A stretch of 55,515 nt of DNA from Bacillota bacterium (lineage in GTDB: Bacteria > Bacillota > UBA994): assembly GCA_009773495.1 (NCBI GenBank), contig WSXW01000012.1, positions 1 through 55,515 on the forward strand, given 5' to 3'. Position 1 is the first letter of the stretch. Each line of letters opens with the position of its first letter. Below the pieces are notes generated by a model. The model searched no databases, had not been told where the DNA came from, and saw only the letters and a list, made by a program, of their open reading frames with translations. Made by a program: the position numbers and the translations under genes. Positions 8,944-18,423 of the stretch are shown here, piece after piece.

Positions 8944-9781
8944 CAAAGACGTCAGGTTCCAGCCCGTCCAACGGTTCAATCGTGACCCTTGGTAAGCTGT
9001 TGCTTCCAAGAACCTCTATTTTGACGCTTCGATGGACTTTTGCCGAGGAGTACTGCCCGCTCATGCAATTGTGCCTCCACCAGATGACCTTCACGACTTC
9101 CATGCTGCCCTCGGGGCGCGCAGCGGAGACATCGTTCAGAAACAGTGTTTTCAGAGCCTCCAGTAGCTTGTCGGCGTCCGCATCACTGAAGCCGGTTTTT
9201 TCGGCCAACTGGCAGTTGATACTGCCGAATGTCTTGTAGACACCAAATTCCACGCGGTGCTTCATGCCCATGGTGTCACTGCCCTTTTTATCTGGGTCTT
9301 TCTCGGTTTCGAGGTTGACGCTCTTAGTAATCTGAAGGCTGCTGATGTCTATAGGCTCAACACTGACCGCACTCTGAATTGTCACAGGGCCGCGCACGCC
9401 AATAGAAACTGAATCGCTATCGCCGCTGCCCTTTGCCTTAAACGCAAACACTTGCCCAAAGGCACGCACGTCATACCACGTTTTGCAGGCTAGTTCTGCT
9501 TTCTTCCTCTTGTCACTTTCATCTCCAATCTCTTTACTCCCTTCAAAGCGGGCATTGAGGCTTCGATAGTCATCCTTTCTGTTGTCGTCCGATTGCACAA
9601 AGACCTGTTCTCCTAAATCCTGCAAACGGTTGCGCAGCTTGCGCTTTAGGCAGACATCTGACACCTCACCATAGCCCTCATAATCGACGCGTGGTCGGTT
9701 GCCGTTAAGCGGATCGCCGTTTGGGTTTGCCTTTTTTACTATAAACATCACTGCAAAGTCAATTTTGTTTGTTAAACTCAT
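8933..9781 (-). CDS. cas7: Cascade backbone protein Cas7 (Csd2), type I-C
   Basis: 282 residues. The N-terminus contains the Csd2 hallmark NPNGDPLNGNRPR after a beta strand (DFAVMFIVKKA), then the SDVCLKRKLRNRL segment. Cas7 polymerises along the crRNA to form the effector backbone. The start ATG shares ATGA with the cas8c stop, so the two are translationally coupled. Length and motifs match the family and no defects were seen. Confidence 0.96.
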   Translation of the reverse strand: MSLTNKIDFAVMFIVKKANPNGDPLNGNRPRVDYEGYGEVSDVCLKRKLRNRLQDLGEQVFVQSDDNRKDDYRSLNARFEGSKEIGDESDKRKKAELACKTWYDVRAFGQVFAFKAKGSGDSDSVSIGVRGPVTIQSAVSVEPIDISSLQITKSVNLETEKDPDKKGSDTMGMKHRVEFGVYKTFGSINCQLAEKTGFSDADADKLLEALKTLFLNDVSAARPEGSMEVVKVIWWRHNCMSGQYSSAKVHRSVKIEVLGSNSLPRVTIEPLDGLEPDVFDGA

Positions 9782-10182
9782 TTAATTTCCCCTCCATTTG
9801 TACCTTTATTATTTTCTCCTTGCCTTTGGCGCAGGGCTTGCCTTTGCGCAAAGAATCCGAGCAGATATTTCCCATCAAGTGGACTGTCAGACTCGTATTC
9901 GCCTACATTAAACAACGCCTTGATGCTCTCGATCTGATTAAGATACCATCCAGCTCCGTTTAGCTGTTGTATGTATGGATTCAACTGCTGAGTGAACAAC
10001 ATATTCCACGTGCGGAATGGGCGCTGTGAAAACGCATTCATGTAACGTATCGCATTTGTCGCCCGGGCGTCATCTTTAGCTGTACCCTGCTTATATCTCG
10101 CTGCCGATTCAATTCTGTCCGCCACCGCAAGTAGTCTTCCATAAAGATAGTCGCGGTCGGTTCTCTGATCTTCTAGAACCAC
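9778..10182 (-). CDS. cas11c: Internally translated small subunit Cas11c
   Basis: Type I-C systems are known to make the Cas11 small subunit from an internal start in cas8c. In this gene a strong Shine-Dalgarno GAGGAGG (minus strand, 10191-10197) lies 8 nt before an in-frame GTG at 10182. That would produce the last 134 residues of Cas8c (starting [18 protein letters not shown]), a helical segment of the expected size. The start is inferred; the upstream Met codons nearby have no comparable ribosome site. Confidence 0.7.
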   Translation of the reverse strand: MVLEDQRTDRDYLYGRLLAVADRIESAARYKQGTAKDDARATNAIRYMNAFSQRPFRTWNMLFTQQLNPYIQQLNGAGWYLNQIESIKALFNVGEYESDSPLDGKYLLGFFAQRQALRQRQGENNKGTNGGEIK

Positions 10183-11748
10183 TTCAAATTCCTCCTCTTT
10201 ATAATCGTGGTAATATCGTTTGACCATTGCGCAGGCTGCGCAGAGCACCTGCTCCCAACCGCGCCAACGCTCGGCAGCGCCTTTCGCGTCGGTTTTCTCA
10301 AGTGCGAGCGGATTAGAAGCACGATGAATAGCCGCATTTACCATATCGCGCGGAATCCGCTCTCCGTCAAACACACAATGCAGCAGACGCTCCCGCGCCG
10401 CCTTCTTCTGTTTGTCGTAGTTAGCGTCTGTTTGACTTCTTTTTCTGCCCAACACAGCATCGATAATCCTGTCAAAGGACGGTGCGCCGATAAAATACCC
10501 TGGCTTGTACTTTCCATCCTTGTCTTTGCTAAACGGTTGGTACCACTTGCAGGTACTGTGCCAATTGACCACGCGCTCTAGATACTCATTTTCTCCAAGC
10601 CTGCGATAATACGTGATAGACATACGCCCAGTCCTATCGGTCGTGGCATCTGTTGCCATTACAGCGATGTCGCGCGCGTGTGCTCTTAGCCTATTTACGT
10701 TGCCAGAACTGAGCAGAGCGGCATTCAGCAACCTTGCATAGTCAATGAATGTTTGGTTGCCAGCTTCAATTAGCTTGTCCGCATCGCTTTCTATCTCCGA
10801 CTCATAAATTCCATAACTATCTTCATGAAAGCTTGGCACCTGCGATGCTTTATCAACCCCCCATGCCACAATTGCCTGTGTGTCACAACCGTATCCTCGG
10901 GTAGAAATCAACCATCGTAACGCCTGGTGAGCCTTTTGGGAGGCCTCGTAGCTTACGGCAACTACCTGATGTGCATTATGAAACCGTCCTCGATAAACAA
11001 AATTGTTATTGTCGTTTTCCTTTGCATTGGACGAAATCAGCTTTGCACTGGCGGCCCTAGAATTTATCTTCTTGGGATGATTCTCGGTCAGAGCGAGCAT
11101 TTTCCCCGATGCGTAACACATACCGTGTTTGCCTTCCATAGATGAAACATATTGTATATGCTTCTCTTGAACCGTTTTGTCCATCCATACTCTATTCTCC
11201 AGATCTCCTTCAATTGCGACTGCAAATCGTATACCAACCTTGTCAATTGTTAATTTGGCTTTGTCGCCTTCTTGCTTTGTGTTCCGCAATTCTTCAGGTG
11301 TAAAAACTCCGACATCAATCAAATCTCTGAGAACAGTACCCTTTTTTACATATGAGTATACTGCTGTTACCTTTGGGTGTGAATATTTTGAGGCACACCA
11401 CGCCTTTAGGTTCTCAATATACATAGTGTAATGTCGCCTGTTGGGAAACCCAGTGAATGCGTTGTAGTCCCCTGCTACATATTTCACTTGGTCAAATAGT
11501 GGGTGCGGGGAGACATTCGCTGTTCGGCCTTCAGAATCATCCGTGCACGGCGCGCATATTGAGATTCCCTGTCCTCTATCCCTTGAGGCATCAACAAAAG
11601 TACCGTCTGAACGAATATGTATTTCGACAGATGTCTTAAGCAAGGTATGCCCGATGGGCAACAGCATCTTATCCTGCCCATCAAGACTGACCCCAACTGC
11701 TCCCGCGCACGCCTCATATGTTTGGTACAAGTCTTGTATCCAGCTCAT
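9778..11748 (-). CDS. cas8c: Cascade large subunit Cas8c (Csd1)
   Basis: 656 residues, the signature large subunit of type I-C, identified by its place between cas5 and cas7 and by Csd1-like sequence (N-terminus [16 protein letters not shown]). It recognises the PAM and opens target DNA in the Cascade complex. It overlaps cas5 by ATGA at its start and cas7 by ATGA at its end. The C-terminal third also encodes a separately translated small subunit (see cas11c). Confidence 0.93.
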   Translation of the reverse strand: MSWIQDLYQTYEACAGAVGVSLDGQDKMLLPIGHTLLKTSVEIHIRSDGTFVDASRDRGQGISICAPCTDDSEGRTANVSPHPLFDQVKYVAGDYNAFTGFPNRRHYTMYIENLKAWCASKYSHPKVTAVYSYVKKGTVLRDLIDVGVFTPEELRNTKQEGDKAKLTIDKVGIRFAVAIEGDLENRVWMDKTVQEKHIQYVSSMEGKHGMCYASGKMLALTENHPKKINSRAASAKLISSNAKENDNNNFVYRGRFHNAHQVVAVSYEASQKAHQALRWLISTRGYGCDTQAIVAWGVDKASQVPSFHEDSYGIYESEIESDADKLIEAGNQTFIDYARLLNAALLSSGNVNRLRAHARDIAVMATDATTDRTGRMSITYYRRLGENEYLERVVNWHSTCKWYQPFSKDKDGKYKPGYFIGAPSFDRIIDAVLGRKRSQTDANYDKQKKAARERLLHCVFDGERIPRDMVNAAIHRASNPLALEKTDAKGAAERWRGWEQVLCAACAMVKRYYHDYKEEEFEVVLEDQRTDRDYLYGRLLAVADRIESAARYKQGTAKDDARATNAIRYMNAFSQRPFRTWNMLFTQQLNPYIQQLNGAGWYLNQIESIKALFNVGEYESDSPLDGKYLLGFFAQRQALRQRQGENNKGTNGGEIK

Positions 11749-12497
11749 GCCTCGTCACCACTTTCCCCTAACAGTGCCCTAAACTCTGGCTCGTTTAGCC
11801 CAGAGAAGCCAGCTTCATCCTCAAATACTTTGGCTTTCATTGGCTTAATAAACCGTGTCAAGATAACGGGCGAATCGTCATTGGGCGCTGGAAACCGGAT
11901 GTAGCCATTCTCCAGCCTCGCTGACTTCCACAGCCGCACAGACATCTCATCTTTTCCCGTTTCGTCTGGGTAATCAAAGCCGTGGACCATCACGCCGAAA
12001 TTCAGCTTACCGCAGCCGTCGTAAAAGCCTTTACCTTCCCCAAATACGCAAGGCTCAACGTAGCCCTGACATTCGCGCGTACCGAGAAATATGTCGCGCC
12101 GTCCGCCACGCTCTATCATGCGCTTCGCGATGTTGTGGTGCTTATGCTCGTTTCGGTCGTGAGCAAGCTCCGGACGATGCTCATTCCACTCGAAATGGGC
12201 CCTGACCTGATAGCACACGTCCTTAAGATAGGTGTAATAAGCTAGATCGTTTTCTGGGGAAGTGTACTTGATCGGCCGCATGCCCTTTGACTGAGTTTGA
12301 ATTCTCTTCATCACTCGCGCCTCGTCAATGTACCAGATCAGTGTCGGCTTCCAGTACACGCTCTCTAGAACGCCTTTCAACGCCTGATATGTGGGAATCT
12401 GGTACGAGAATTTCTCCCCGCCAATGCGGGTTATTGGGTCGGAGAACAGCGCGTAGTTTCCATACACGACAAATTCCACAGTGTTTCTGTGCTGCAT
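11745..12497 (-). CDS. cas5: Cas5c crRNA-processing endoribonuclease
   Basis: 250 residues. In type I-C, which has no Cas6, Cas5c (Cas5d) cuts the precursor crRNA at the base of the repeat hairpin. The N-terminus [18 protein letters not shown] is typical. Residues matching the known Tyr-Lys-His catalytic triad are visible: Tyr48 in SVYWKP, and Lys119-His120 in NEHKHHN. A GGAGGGTG site precedes the ATG, 12 bp after cas3; the stop overlaps the cas8c start. Confidence 0.96.
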   Translation of the reverse strand: MQHRNTVEFVVYGNYALFSDPITRIGGEKFSYQIPTYQALKGVLESVYWKPTLIWYIDEARVMKRIQTQSKGMRPIKYTSPENDLAYYTYLKDVCYQVRAHFEWNEHRPELAHDRNEHKHHNIAKRMIERGGRRDIFLGTRECQGYVEPCVFGEGKGFYDGCGKLNFGVMVHGFDYPDETGKDEMSVRLWKSARLENGYIRFPAPNDDSPVILTRFIKPMKAKVFEDEAGFSGLNEPEFRALLGESGDEA

Positions 12498-12509
12498 TTT
12501 CTCACCCTC

Positions 12510-14894
12510 CTATACACACAAAAATTCCGGATCTCCTTTAAAAACAACGCCAAGACTGACTGAGTCATGATAGGCTTTGTCCAACACATAGATGTCGTCG
12601 TCAATGAGAGACAGGGCGTGCATCTCCTCTAGCTTCTTCTTCTGGTATGGATACAGCGAAACGGAATACCGCCCCATCTCGCGGAGCAGCCGCGCCTTAT
12701 CCTTGAGATTGGCTTTCTTGTATGCCGCGGCGAGCTCCACTCCGCGCTCATACGGGACAAGAACGCTGGTTGTATTTCGTTCAATTACGTAAAACTGTTC
12801 ACCTGCCGTTTGAAACGCCTGAAGAAGTCTTGGTAGTGGTGCTTGACCACCGAAGTTAATGTATGTGCCACGGCCTTTCTTGTTACTTGACAGTAAGTCA
12901 TAGATGTTTCCACCATCATATGGATAATTCATCCCTTCACTGCGCTTGTAGAAATACTCCTCATAATAGCGGTCCATCACCGTGTGAGACTGCAAATCAT
13001 CCACCAATTCACCAAGTATCCGTGATGTTACATCACTACCGCACTTAATATCAGGTAATCTTGACAGATTCTCCTCTGCGAGATTCACAACATAGACCTC
13101 ACGCCCTTCTGGGTCCTCGCCGTTACGGTTACACCGCCCCGCGGCCTGCATAATGCTATCGAGCCCAGCCAAGGCGCGCACGACACTGGCGAACGAAATG
13201 TCAACACCAGCTTCTATAAGCTGCGTGCTGATACACAAAATGCGTTCGTTCTTGAACACCTTCTTATGGTTGATCGTCTCTTGCATAGATTCGATGGCAT
13301 CCATACGGTGAGCCGGACACATTAACGTGCTTAGGTGCACCAGCTTTATCTGTGTTTCAGTGTTCTCGGACATGTGCGTTTTCACTGATTTGTAAAGATT
13401 AGAAGCATCCGTTTTTGTGTTAAGGATAACGAGACAGTTGCCGGCTGCATCAAGCTTTTCAAGAACGAAGTCGCGCAAGGCCTCGGTTGAATAGCCTCCC
13501 CTTATCCTGCAATCCTTGATACTCGTTCGTTTGAGCCGCTCAAAGACTTCGGTGGTATCAGCTATAAGGTCACAACTTGAGGATAGCCGGATTGGGGTCT
13601 CTACTTTGTCAATGAGCGGCTGCGTTGCGGTGCAAAGCAACATAGTAGATTTGCCAAATGTGTGTAGGTAATTGAGAGCATCGTTAAATAGGTGCACGCA
13701 CTTGATCGGCAGCGACTGGACTTCATCAAAAATCAAGACCGAGTTGGCCATGTTATGTAGTTTGCGTAGATTCCCAGCCTTATGAGAAAAGACACTCTCC
13801 AAAAACTGCACCAGCGTTGTGATGATAATGGGTTGACTCCAACGATCGGTCAGAAGACGGTAGGCTTGTGCCTCGTTCTCATCGTCCGGCCGAACAAAAT
13901 TAGAATGATGCTCCAGTACAAACTCCTCGTCGTCGCGACACTGAAGTGCTTTCCGTATCTCACCTGCCGTCTGCTCCAAAACCGACAAGTAAGGGATAAC
14001 ATAAATGACATGCCCCATACTGTGCTCTTTGGCGTGATTTAACGCAAAGCGTAGACTGGAGAGTGTCTTGCCTCCGCCTGTTGGCACGTGCAATCGGTAT
14101 ACGCCGCACGGTCGTGCAGAAGCGCTTAGGCATTTCTCGGAAATATCCTTGCGGATGCGAGCAATATCTGAGTTAATCGGAAAGACCGAAATGTGCTTTT
14201 CAAGCCTGTTGGCATATTCTCCCCACGGTGGAGTAAAAAGCTGTGCCTCAGGCTTTTTATCTATATCGAAACAGTACGCATTGTAACGGTCGGAGTCTAC
14301 CAAACATGAAAAAACGCTTTTGACGAGCATATGCACCATAAACCATGCGTCGAGTTTTTCTGCACGGCAAATCTTAATGAATGCCGTTAATTCATCGTCA
14401 CACAATAACAACAACTCCTCTATGCTTTCGGACAGAACGCCCTCTCTCTCGAAAGCCTTTGCCACTTCTTCGTAGTGAAGTGCTTCTTTGTTGGCTGCAA
14501 GCCTGTCTCTCAGCGGCGTATCGCCTTGCGGCGAGATACTGTCCATGAGACCACCGTGGTGCCCTGCGGCGCAAATTGAGGCAGTCTCCGCCGCCAATAA
14601 TAAACCCTTCTCGCTCAAGCCGACTTCGTAGATGTATTTCGCGCCTTGCGTCGCATGTATGACCGAACCCCTGCGCGGCTTGTCCCCACCGCTCTTCTTG
14701 CATTGGGCACTGACTCTAAGATATTGGACAAACTCATCGGAAAACTTGCCCATATCGTGAAAGAGCGCTGCCAGGCGTGCCATTGAGGGCAGGCGAAACT
14801 TCCCACCAAGCATACTAGCGTAAGCGGCGGTTTCCCTTAAATGGTCGACTGTCAGCTGTTCTCTGCCCTCGGTCGAAATCCTTGATATATACAC
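12510..14894 (-). CDS. cas3: Cas3 HD nuclease-helicase, type I-C
   Basis: The preferred start is GTG at 14894, directly after AAAGGAGGATCC; this gives 794 residues beginning (M)YISRISTEG. An upstream ATG at 14924 has no ribosome site. An N-terminal HD nuclease is visible (His46-Asp47 in FHDMGK, His80, His112-His113 in GHHGG), followed by a superfamily 2 helicase with Walker A PTGGGKT, DEVQ in VLIFDEVQSLP, and motif VI QAAGRCNRNG. Cas3 is recruited by target-bound Cascade and degrades the displaced strand. It is the first gene of the operon. Confidence 0.96.
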   Translation of the reverse strand: MYISRISTEGREQLTVDHLRETAAYASMLGGKFRLPSMARLAALFHDMGKFSDEFVQYLRVSAQCKKSGGDKPRRGSVIHATQGAKYIYEVGLSEKGLLLAAETASICAAGHHGGLMDSISPQGDTPLRDRLAANKEALHYEEVAKAFEREGVLSESIEELLLLCDDELTAFIKICRAEKLDAWFMVHMLVKSVFSCLVDSDRYNAYCFDIDKKPEAQLFTPPWGEYANRLEKHISVFPINSDIARIRKDISEKCLSASARPCGVYRLHVPTGGGKTLSSLRFALNHAKEHSMGHVIYVIPYLSVLEQTAGEIRKALQCRDDEEFVLEHHSNFVRPDDENEAQAYRLLTDRWSQPIIITTLVQFLESVFSHKAGNLRKLHNMANSVLIFDEVQSLPIKCVHLFNDALNYLHTFGKSTMLLCTATQPLIDKVETPIRLSSSCDLIADTTEVFERLKRTSIKDCRIRGGYSTEALRDFVLEKLDAAGNCLVILNTKTDASNLYKSVKTHMSENTETQIKLVHLSTLMCPAHRMDAIESMQETINHKKVFKNERILCISTQLIEAGVDISFASVVRALAGLDSIMQAAGRCNRNGEDPEGREVYVVNLAEENLSRLPDIKCGSDVTSRILGELVDDLQSHTVMDRYYEEYFYKRSEGMNYPYDGGNIYDLLSSNKKGRGTYINFGGQAPLPRLLQAFQTAGEQFYVIERNTTSVLVPYERGVELAAAYKKANLKDKARLLREMGRYSVSLYPYQKKKLEEMHALSLIDDDIYVLDKAYHDSVSLGVVFKGDPEFLCV

Positions 14895-15380
14895 GCGGAT
14901 CCTCCTTTGCCAGTGAGGTTGCATCTCTTAACGGATGATGTTGGCGGTTTGGTAATCTCTCCTGCACTGAGGTGGTGGAAGAGGTGCGTCATTTCTTATC
15001 TGTAATTCTCATGGCAGTAATAGTCTGCAGGGGTATTTCTCGTGAGCTAGTTTCGCAATGAAGCGCTCCACACCGCGCTTCACTCCTTAAGACTCGCTCG
15101 CTGTCGCATATTGGAGTGAACGACACGCACATAAGCCCCGTGCATAATCATAACTGGCGTAAGTGATCATAGCTGGACTAGCGCGAAACTGAGTGTGTCG
15201 AATATCTGTGGAACAGCTATGCTTGTATAAGATAGAAAAGCAGCCTGTCCCAGCTGCTCTTACTTGTGTCTCTCTACCTATATTTTCTATCATGAAGGGG
15301 GATTTCCTGCAAGCGCTCAGTGTCTAATGGTGACAATACTAATTAAGATTTTGTCGACCGTAAATGGAATGCTTTAAGGG
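14895..15380. other. Intergenic region upstream of the cas operon
   Basis: About 490 bp with no convincing gene. It must hold the cas promoter near its left end, but no clear -35/-10 pair was found. It contains an 8-bp hairpin TGAAGCGC/GCGCTTCA (15059-15082, 8-nt loop) without a T-tract. A 68-codon open frame on the minus strand (15087-15293) has no homolog-like features. Confidence 0.5.
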
Positions 15381-16355
15381 CTAGATCTCTTTACCGAAAT
15401 TGGCACTGCGTTCCTTACACAGCTTAGCAAGTTTCTGGCGCAAACCTGCCATCCAGTCCGGTTCCTCGCCAAAGCTCTTATCTTGGGTAGACCGGATTAT
15501 GCGAACATAACCATAAAGGAGTTGGTACCGCGTAAAGCCAGGCATAAGCGCAAGCCACTGCTCATCCCAGACATGCTCCGTACGGTAACCGGCAATAAAT
15601 TGCTCCAGGGCCAGATGTGGGTTGTCGCCTTCATAGCTCGCCAAGGCATTGGTTACGTCGAGCGCAAACCAATGGTAGGCCGCGTCGTCAAAATCAATAA
15701 TGTGAAATTTCTTGGTGTCTTCGCAATAAAAGACGTTGTCTAACTCAAAATCGTAGTGAATAAGACCGTAGTGGTCTTTTGTTCTGGGCAGCTTAGCGAG
15801 CCAATCGTTCACTATTTTGAGCTCTGTACGTGCTAGTTTCTCATCCGGAAATGTGGCTAAAACTTCGGCCATCCACTTAAGCTTACCTTCGTGGTCGACG
15901 CGCCTGTAGTTCTCTGGTGTATAGTCCTTACTCAAACGATGCAGTAGACCCATTTGTTTACCCCAGCCATAGAGCATGTCCGCTGTAATGGGTTGATTGC
16001 CGAGACTCTTACCGGGTACACCGAGAAACACAGTAGCGTAATAACGACCGGCGGGAGTATCGACTACTTCAACTTCGTTACCGTACTTCGATACTACAGG
16101 GCGTAAACACGGATAACCGTTCGCGTTTAGGTACCTGAGAAACTCGAGTTCCGCAAGGATTTGCTCACGGCTCTTTTCCTCTTCGTGAGCAAAGCGCAAG
16201 AAGTGGATCACACCTTCGTGAGTAAAGGCGTAGACGGCGTTAGACGATATGCGGAAACGTTCCATTAAGGCAGGCTGACTCTCGTCATAATTCCAGCGCG
16301 ATAATATACTCAGGGCGCGGTCCCTATCATGTAGTAGATATTTTAACTGTAACAT
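15381..16355 (-). CDS. APH/choline kinase-fold phosphotransferase
   Basis: About 324 residues from the ATG at 16355, which follows GAAAGAAGG; the frame stays open to 16421. The protein has the protein-kinase-like phosphotransferase motifs: Brenner motif LIHYDFELDNVFY (His-x-Asp-x4-Asn) and the metal-binding IIDFDDAAYHW. The family includes aminoglycoside phosphotransferases, homoserine kinase type II and spore coat kinases, so the substrate is open. It stands alone between the cas promoter region and the broken ABC locus. Confidence 0.85.
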   Translation of the reverse strand: MLQLKYLLHDRDRALSILSRWNYDESQPALMERFRISSNAVYAFTHEGVIHFLRFAHEEEKSREQILAELEFLRYLNANGYPCLRPVVSKYGNEVEVVDTPAGRYYATVFLGVPGKSLGNQPITADMLYGWGKQMGLLHRLSKDYTPENYRRVDHEGKLKWMAEVLATFPDEKLARTELKIVNDWLAKLPRTKDHYGLIHYDFELDNVFYCEDTKKFHIIDFDDAAYHWFALDVTNALASYEGDNPHLALEQFIAGYRTEHVWDEQWLALMPGFTRYQLLYGYVRIIRSTQDKSFGEEPDWMAGLRQKLAKLCKERSANFGKEI

Positions 16356-16576
16356 TGGCAGACCTTCTTTCCATAAGTTTTGTGTTACCTGCAACTTACG
16401 GTTAGCTGGCCGCGAAGCCAAAGCTAAGGGCCCAACTAACTATCTGAACCCTCGTATATGCGTATGATTTGGCTGTTCATACCGCTCACTCCTTAAAATA
16501 GATTAGTTTCATTGTACTCTAAGTGGATATGGTGGTAAGGGTAGAGGTTGATTAAGAGAGGAATATGGGCAGGAAC

Positions 16577-16608
16577 GAATAAGTTAAAAAGGAAGGCCTG
16601 ACCCCATT
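16577..16608. repeat. 32-bp direct repeat, left copy
   Basis: Contains AAGTTAAAAAGG and GCCTGACCCCATT. It matches the copy at 18392-18423 at 28 of 32 positions in the same orientation. The two copies enclose the TetR/ABC remnant locus almost exactly. A short partial relative, TTTGACCCCATT, is seen near 40167. Confidence 0.85.
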
Positions 16609-17009
16609 CATTTACCTATTAGTCCGTAGTAAAACAGTCTGTCGATGGCTTGCTTGTGCTCCTCGCTTGATTTTAGGTAATCGGGCTGGAGCTTAATCGA
16701 TGCCAGTGCACTGGTGTAAGCCATTAAGGCCTCCCAGGTTATTGAAGGGTTGATTATTCCCTCTCGTTTGCCCTGATCAAGAAAGCGTTGCAGAAATGGG
16801 AGCGTCTTCTTTTGGAAAATCTCCCTAGATACATTTTGATTATCGGGATCACTCCACACTACGCTTTTGAGAAACTCCTGTGTCATCAAAGCAGCTAAAC
16901 TACGCTGCAGTTCAAATACCCTTTCCATCTTTTCCTCGAAGGGGACGTTTTCCGTCAGGACCTTTTCGCATGCTTCCACACCTTGGGTCGTGAATTGCTC
17001 CATCACGGA
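16608..17009 (-). pseudogene. TetR-family regulator, C-terminal remnant
   Basis: About 130 residues, from VMEQFTTQGVEACEK to the stop, resemble the ligand-binding C-terminal half of a TetR regulator (helical, with REIFQKKTLPFLQRFLDQG). The N-terminal helix-turn-helix is missing. Upstream of about 17009 the open frame continues only as the antisense of the neighbouring ABC ATPase remnant. The simplest explanation is a deletion that joined two divergent genes and removed both 5' ends and their shared promoter region. Confidence 0.8.
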
Positions 17010-17010
17010 C

Positions 17011-17574
17011 GCCAAGCGACGGGACAGTCTTATCGAAAGGTTTGAGCTAGAGAGCGATCGTAAGATTCGCAAGATGTCCAAGGGCATGAAGCAAAAGGTA
17101 GGCCTGATAGCGGCATTTATGCATGACCCAGAAGTACTGATCCTTGATGAGCCAACCAGCGGGCTAGACCCCCTAATGCAAAAGCGGTTCATTGAACTCG
17201 TCATGGAGGAAAAGGGTCGCGGCAAGACCGTATTAATGTCCTCACACATGTTTGACGAAGTTGACCGTACCTGCGAGCGTGCTGCCATCATCCGAGAGGG
17301 AAAAATCGTGGCGGTAGAGGATATTGCTAGTTTGAAATCATCCCTGCGTAAGAGCTACTTGGTATCCGTTGCAGATAGCTCTGACCTAGAACGTATCAAG
17401 GCTAGTGGTCTAGACTACCGCATGGCTGATGATAATAGAGTTGAGATATTTATAGGTAGTGATTACATGATGATGATGACTACTTTGGCTTCCTGTAACG
17501 TTACAAGCCTTGATACGGCAGCACAAACTCTAGAGCAGATATTTATCCGTTACTACGGCAAGGAGGCGAAGTAA
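17011..17574 (+). pseudogene. ABC transporter ATPase, C-terminal remnant
   Basis: The recognisable sequence begins near RRDSLIERFELE and includes the signature-like MSKGMKQKV, Walker B VLILDEPTSGLDP and the H-loop SSHMFDEV, then the C-terminal region. Walker A and the first 120 or so residues are gone, so it cannot bind ATP normally. The frame 5' of 17011 is antisense TetR sequence. The gene ends 1 bp before the permease start, showing the original operon order. Confidence 0.85.
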
Positions 17575-17575
17575 C

Positions 17576-18376
17576 ATGTCGTGGACATTGTTTAGAGCTA
17601 ATATCAGGGATAATCGTACTATCTGGATTATCATGACTGCCGTCTTCTGCTTCTATATATCAATAATGGTAGGGATGTTCGACCCAGCTGGCGCCGAGAA
17701 GTTCCTAGTAATGATGGAAATGATGCCGGAAGCCCTCCTAAAAGCCTTTGGTATGGCGCAAATTGGATCAACTCTGGTGTCATTTATTGCTGGCTCTCTC
17801 TACTGTGGCATAGTATTTTTGTTCCCTCTGGTCGTATCTATTGTAGTTAATCACCGCCTCATGGCCAGCCACGTGGATAAAGGTAGTATGGCTTACCTAC
17901 TGGCGACTCCCAATACGCGTACCAAAATCGCCTCAACTCAAGCGCTTTTCAGCCTGGCTTCAATCACTGCATTATTCACAGTAGCGACCACGCTCGGGAT
18001 AGTCGTAAGCGGGGCAATGTTCCCTGGGCATCTGGAAACAGGCAAGTTCATTATGCTTAATATATACGCATTACTAACATACTTCGCCATTGGTGGCATT
18101 GGCTTCTTCGCCTCATGTATCGCTAATGAGAGCAAGCACAGTTTGGGAATTGGCATAGGGTTACCTGGCGCTTTTCTGGTACTGCAAATGGTTGGTGCTG
18201 CGGGTGACAAGTTTAGCTGGCTAGGCAATCTGTCTCTATATGCGCTGTTTGATCCGTTCAAATTGCTCGAGGGTGACAGCTTCGCATATATCGGGATGGC
18301 TTTACTCGCGCTGATAGCTGCAGCGCTGTACATCGGCGGCATAGCGATCTTTAACAAGCGCGACTTGCACGTATAA
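17576..18376 (+). CDS. ABC-2 type transporter permease
   Basis: 266 residues with about six hydrophobic segments and the arrangement of an ABC-2 permease (MSWTLFRANIRDNRTIWII, then SLYCGIVFLFPLVV). It follows AAGGAGGCGAAGTAAC at the end of the ATPase remnant. The frame is intact, but its ATPase partner is truncated and the shared promoter appears deleted, so it is probably not functional as a transporter unless another ATPase serves it. Confidence 0.85.
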   Translation: MSWTLFRANIRDNRTIWIIMTAVFCFYISIMVGMFDPAGAEKFLVMMEMMPEALLKAFGMAQIGSTLVSFIAGSLYCGIVFLFPLVVSIVVNHRLMASHVDKGSMAYLLATPNTRTKIASTQALFSLASITALFTVATTLGIVVSGAMFPGHLETGKFIMLNIYALLTYFAIGGIGFFASCIANESKHSLGIGIGLPGAFLVLQMVGAAGDKFSWLGNLSLYALFDPFKLLEGDSFAYIGMALLALIAAALYIGGIAIFNKRDLHV

Positions 18377-18391
18377 AGTGTGTATCTCATA

Positions 18392-18423
18392 GAACAAGTT
18401 AAAAAGTTAAGCCTGACCCCATT
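18392..18423. repeat. 32-bp direct repeat, right copy
   Basis: Contains AAGTTAAAAAGTTAAGCC and CTGACCCCATT; 28 of 32 positions agree with 16577-16608. It overlaps the 3' end of the exonuclease III gene and supplies that protein's last residues and stop codon. Confidence 0.85.

Noticed and set aside
15087-15293. 68-codon open frame in the intergenic region upstream of cas3
   Set aside because: No family-like sequence, no ribosome site, no conserved neighbour; chance frame.
16867-17010. Full-length 235-residue ABC ATPase reading from 16867
   Set aside because: The first 50 or so residues are antisense TetR sequence and there is no Walker A.
17010-17291. Full-length 227-residue TetR protein reading from 17291
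   Set aside because: The first 95 residues are the antisense of conserved ABC ATPase codons; only the C-terminal part is TetR.
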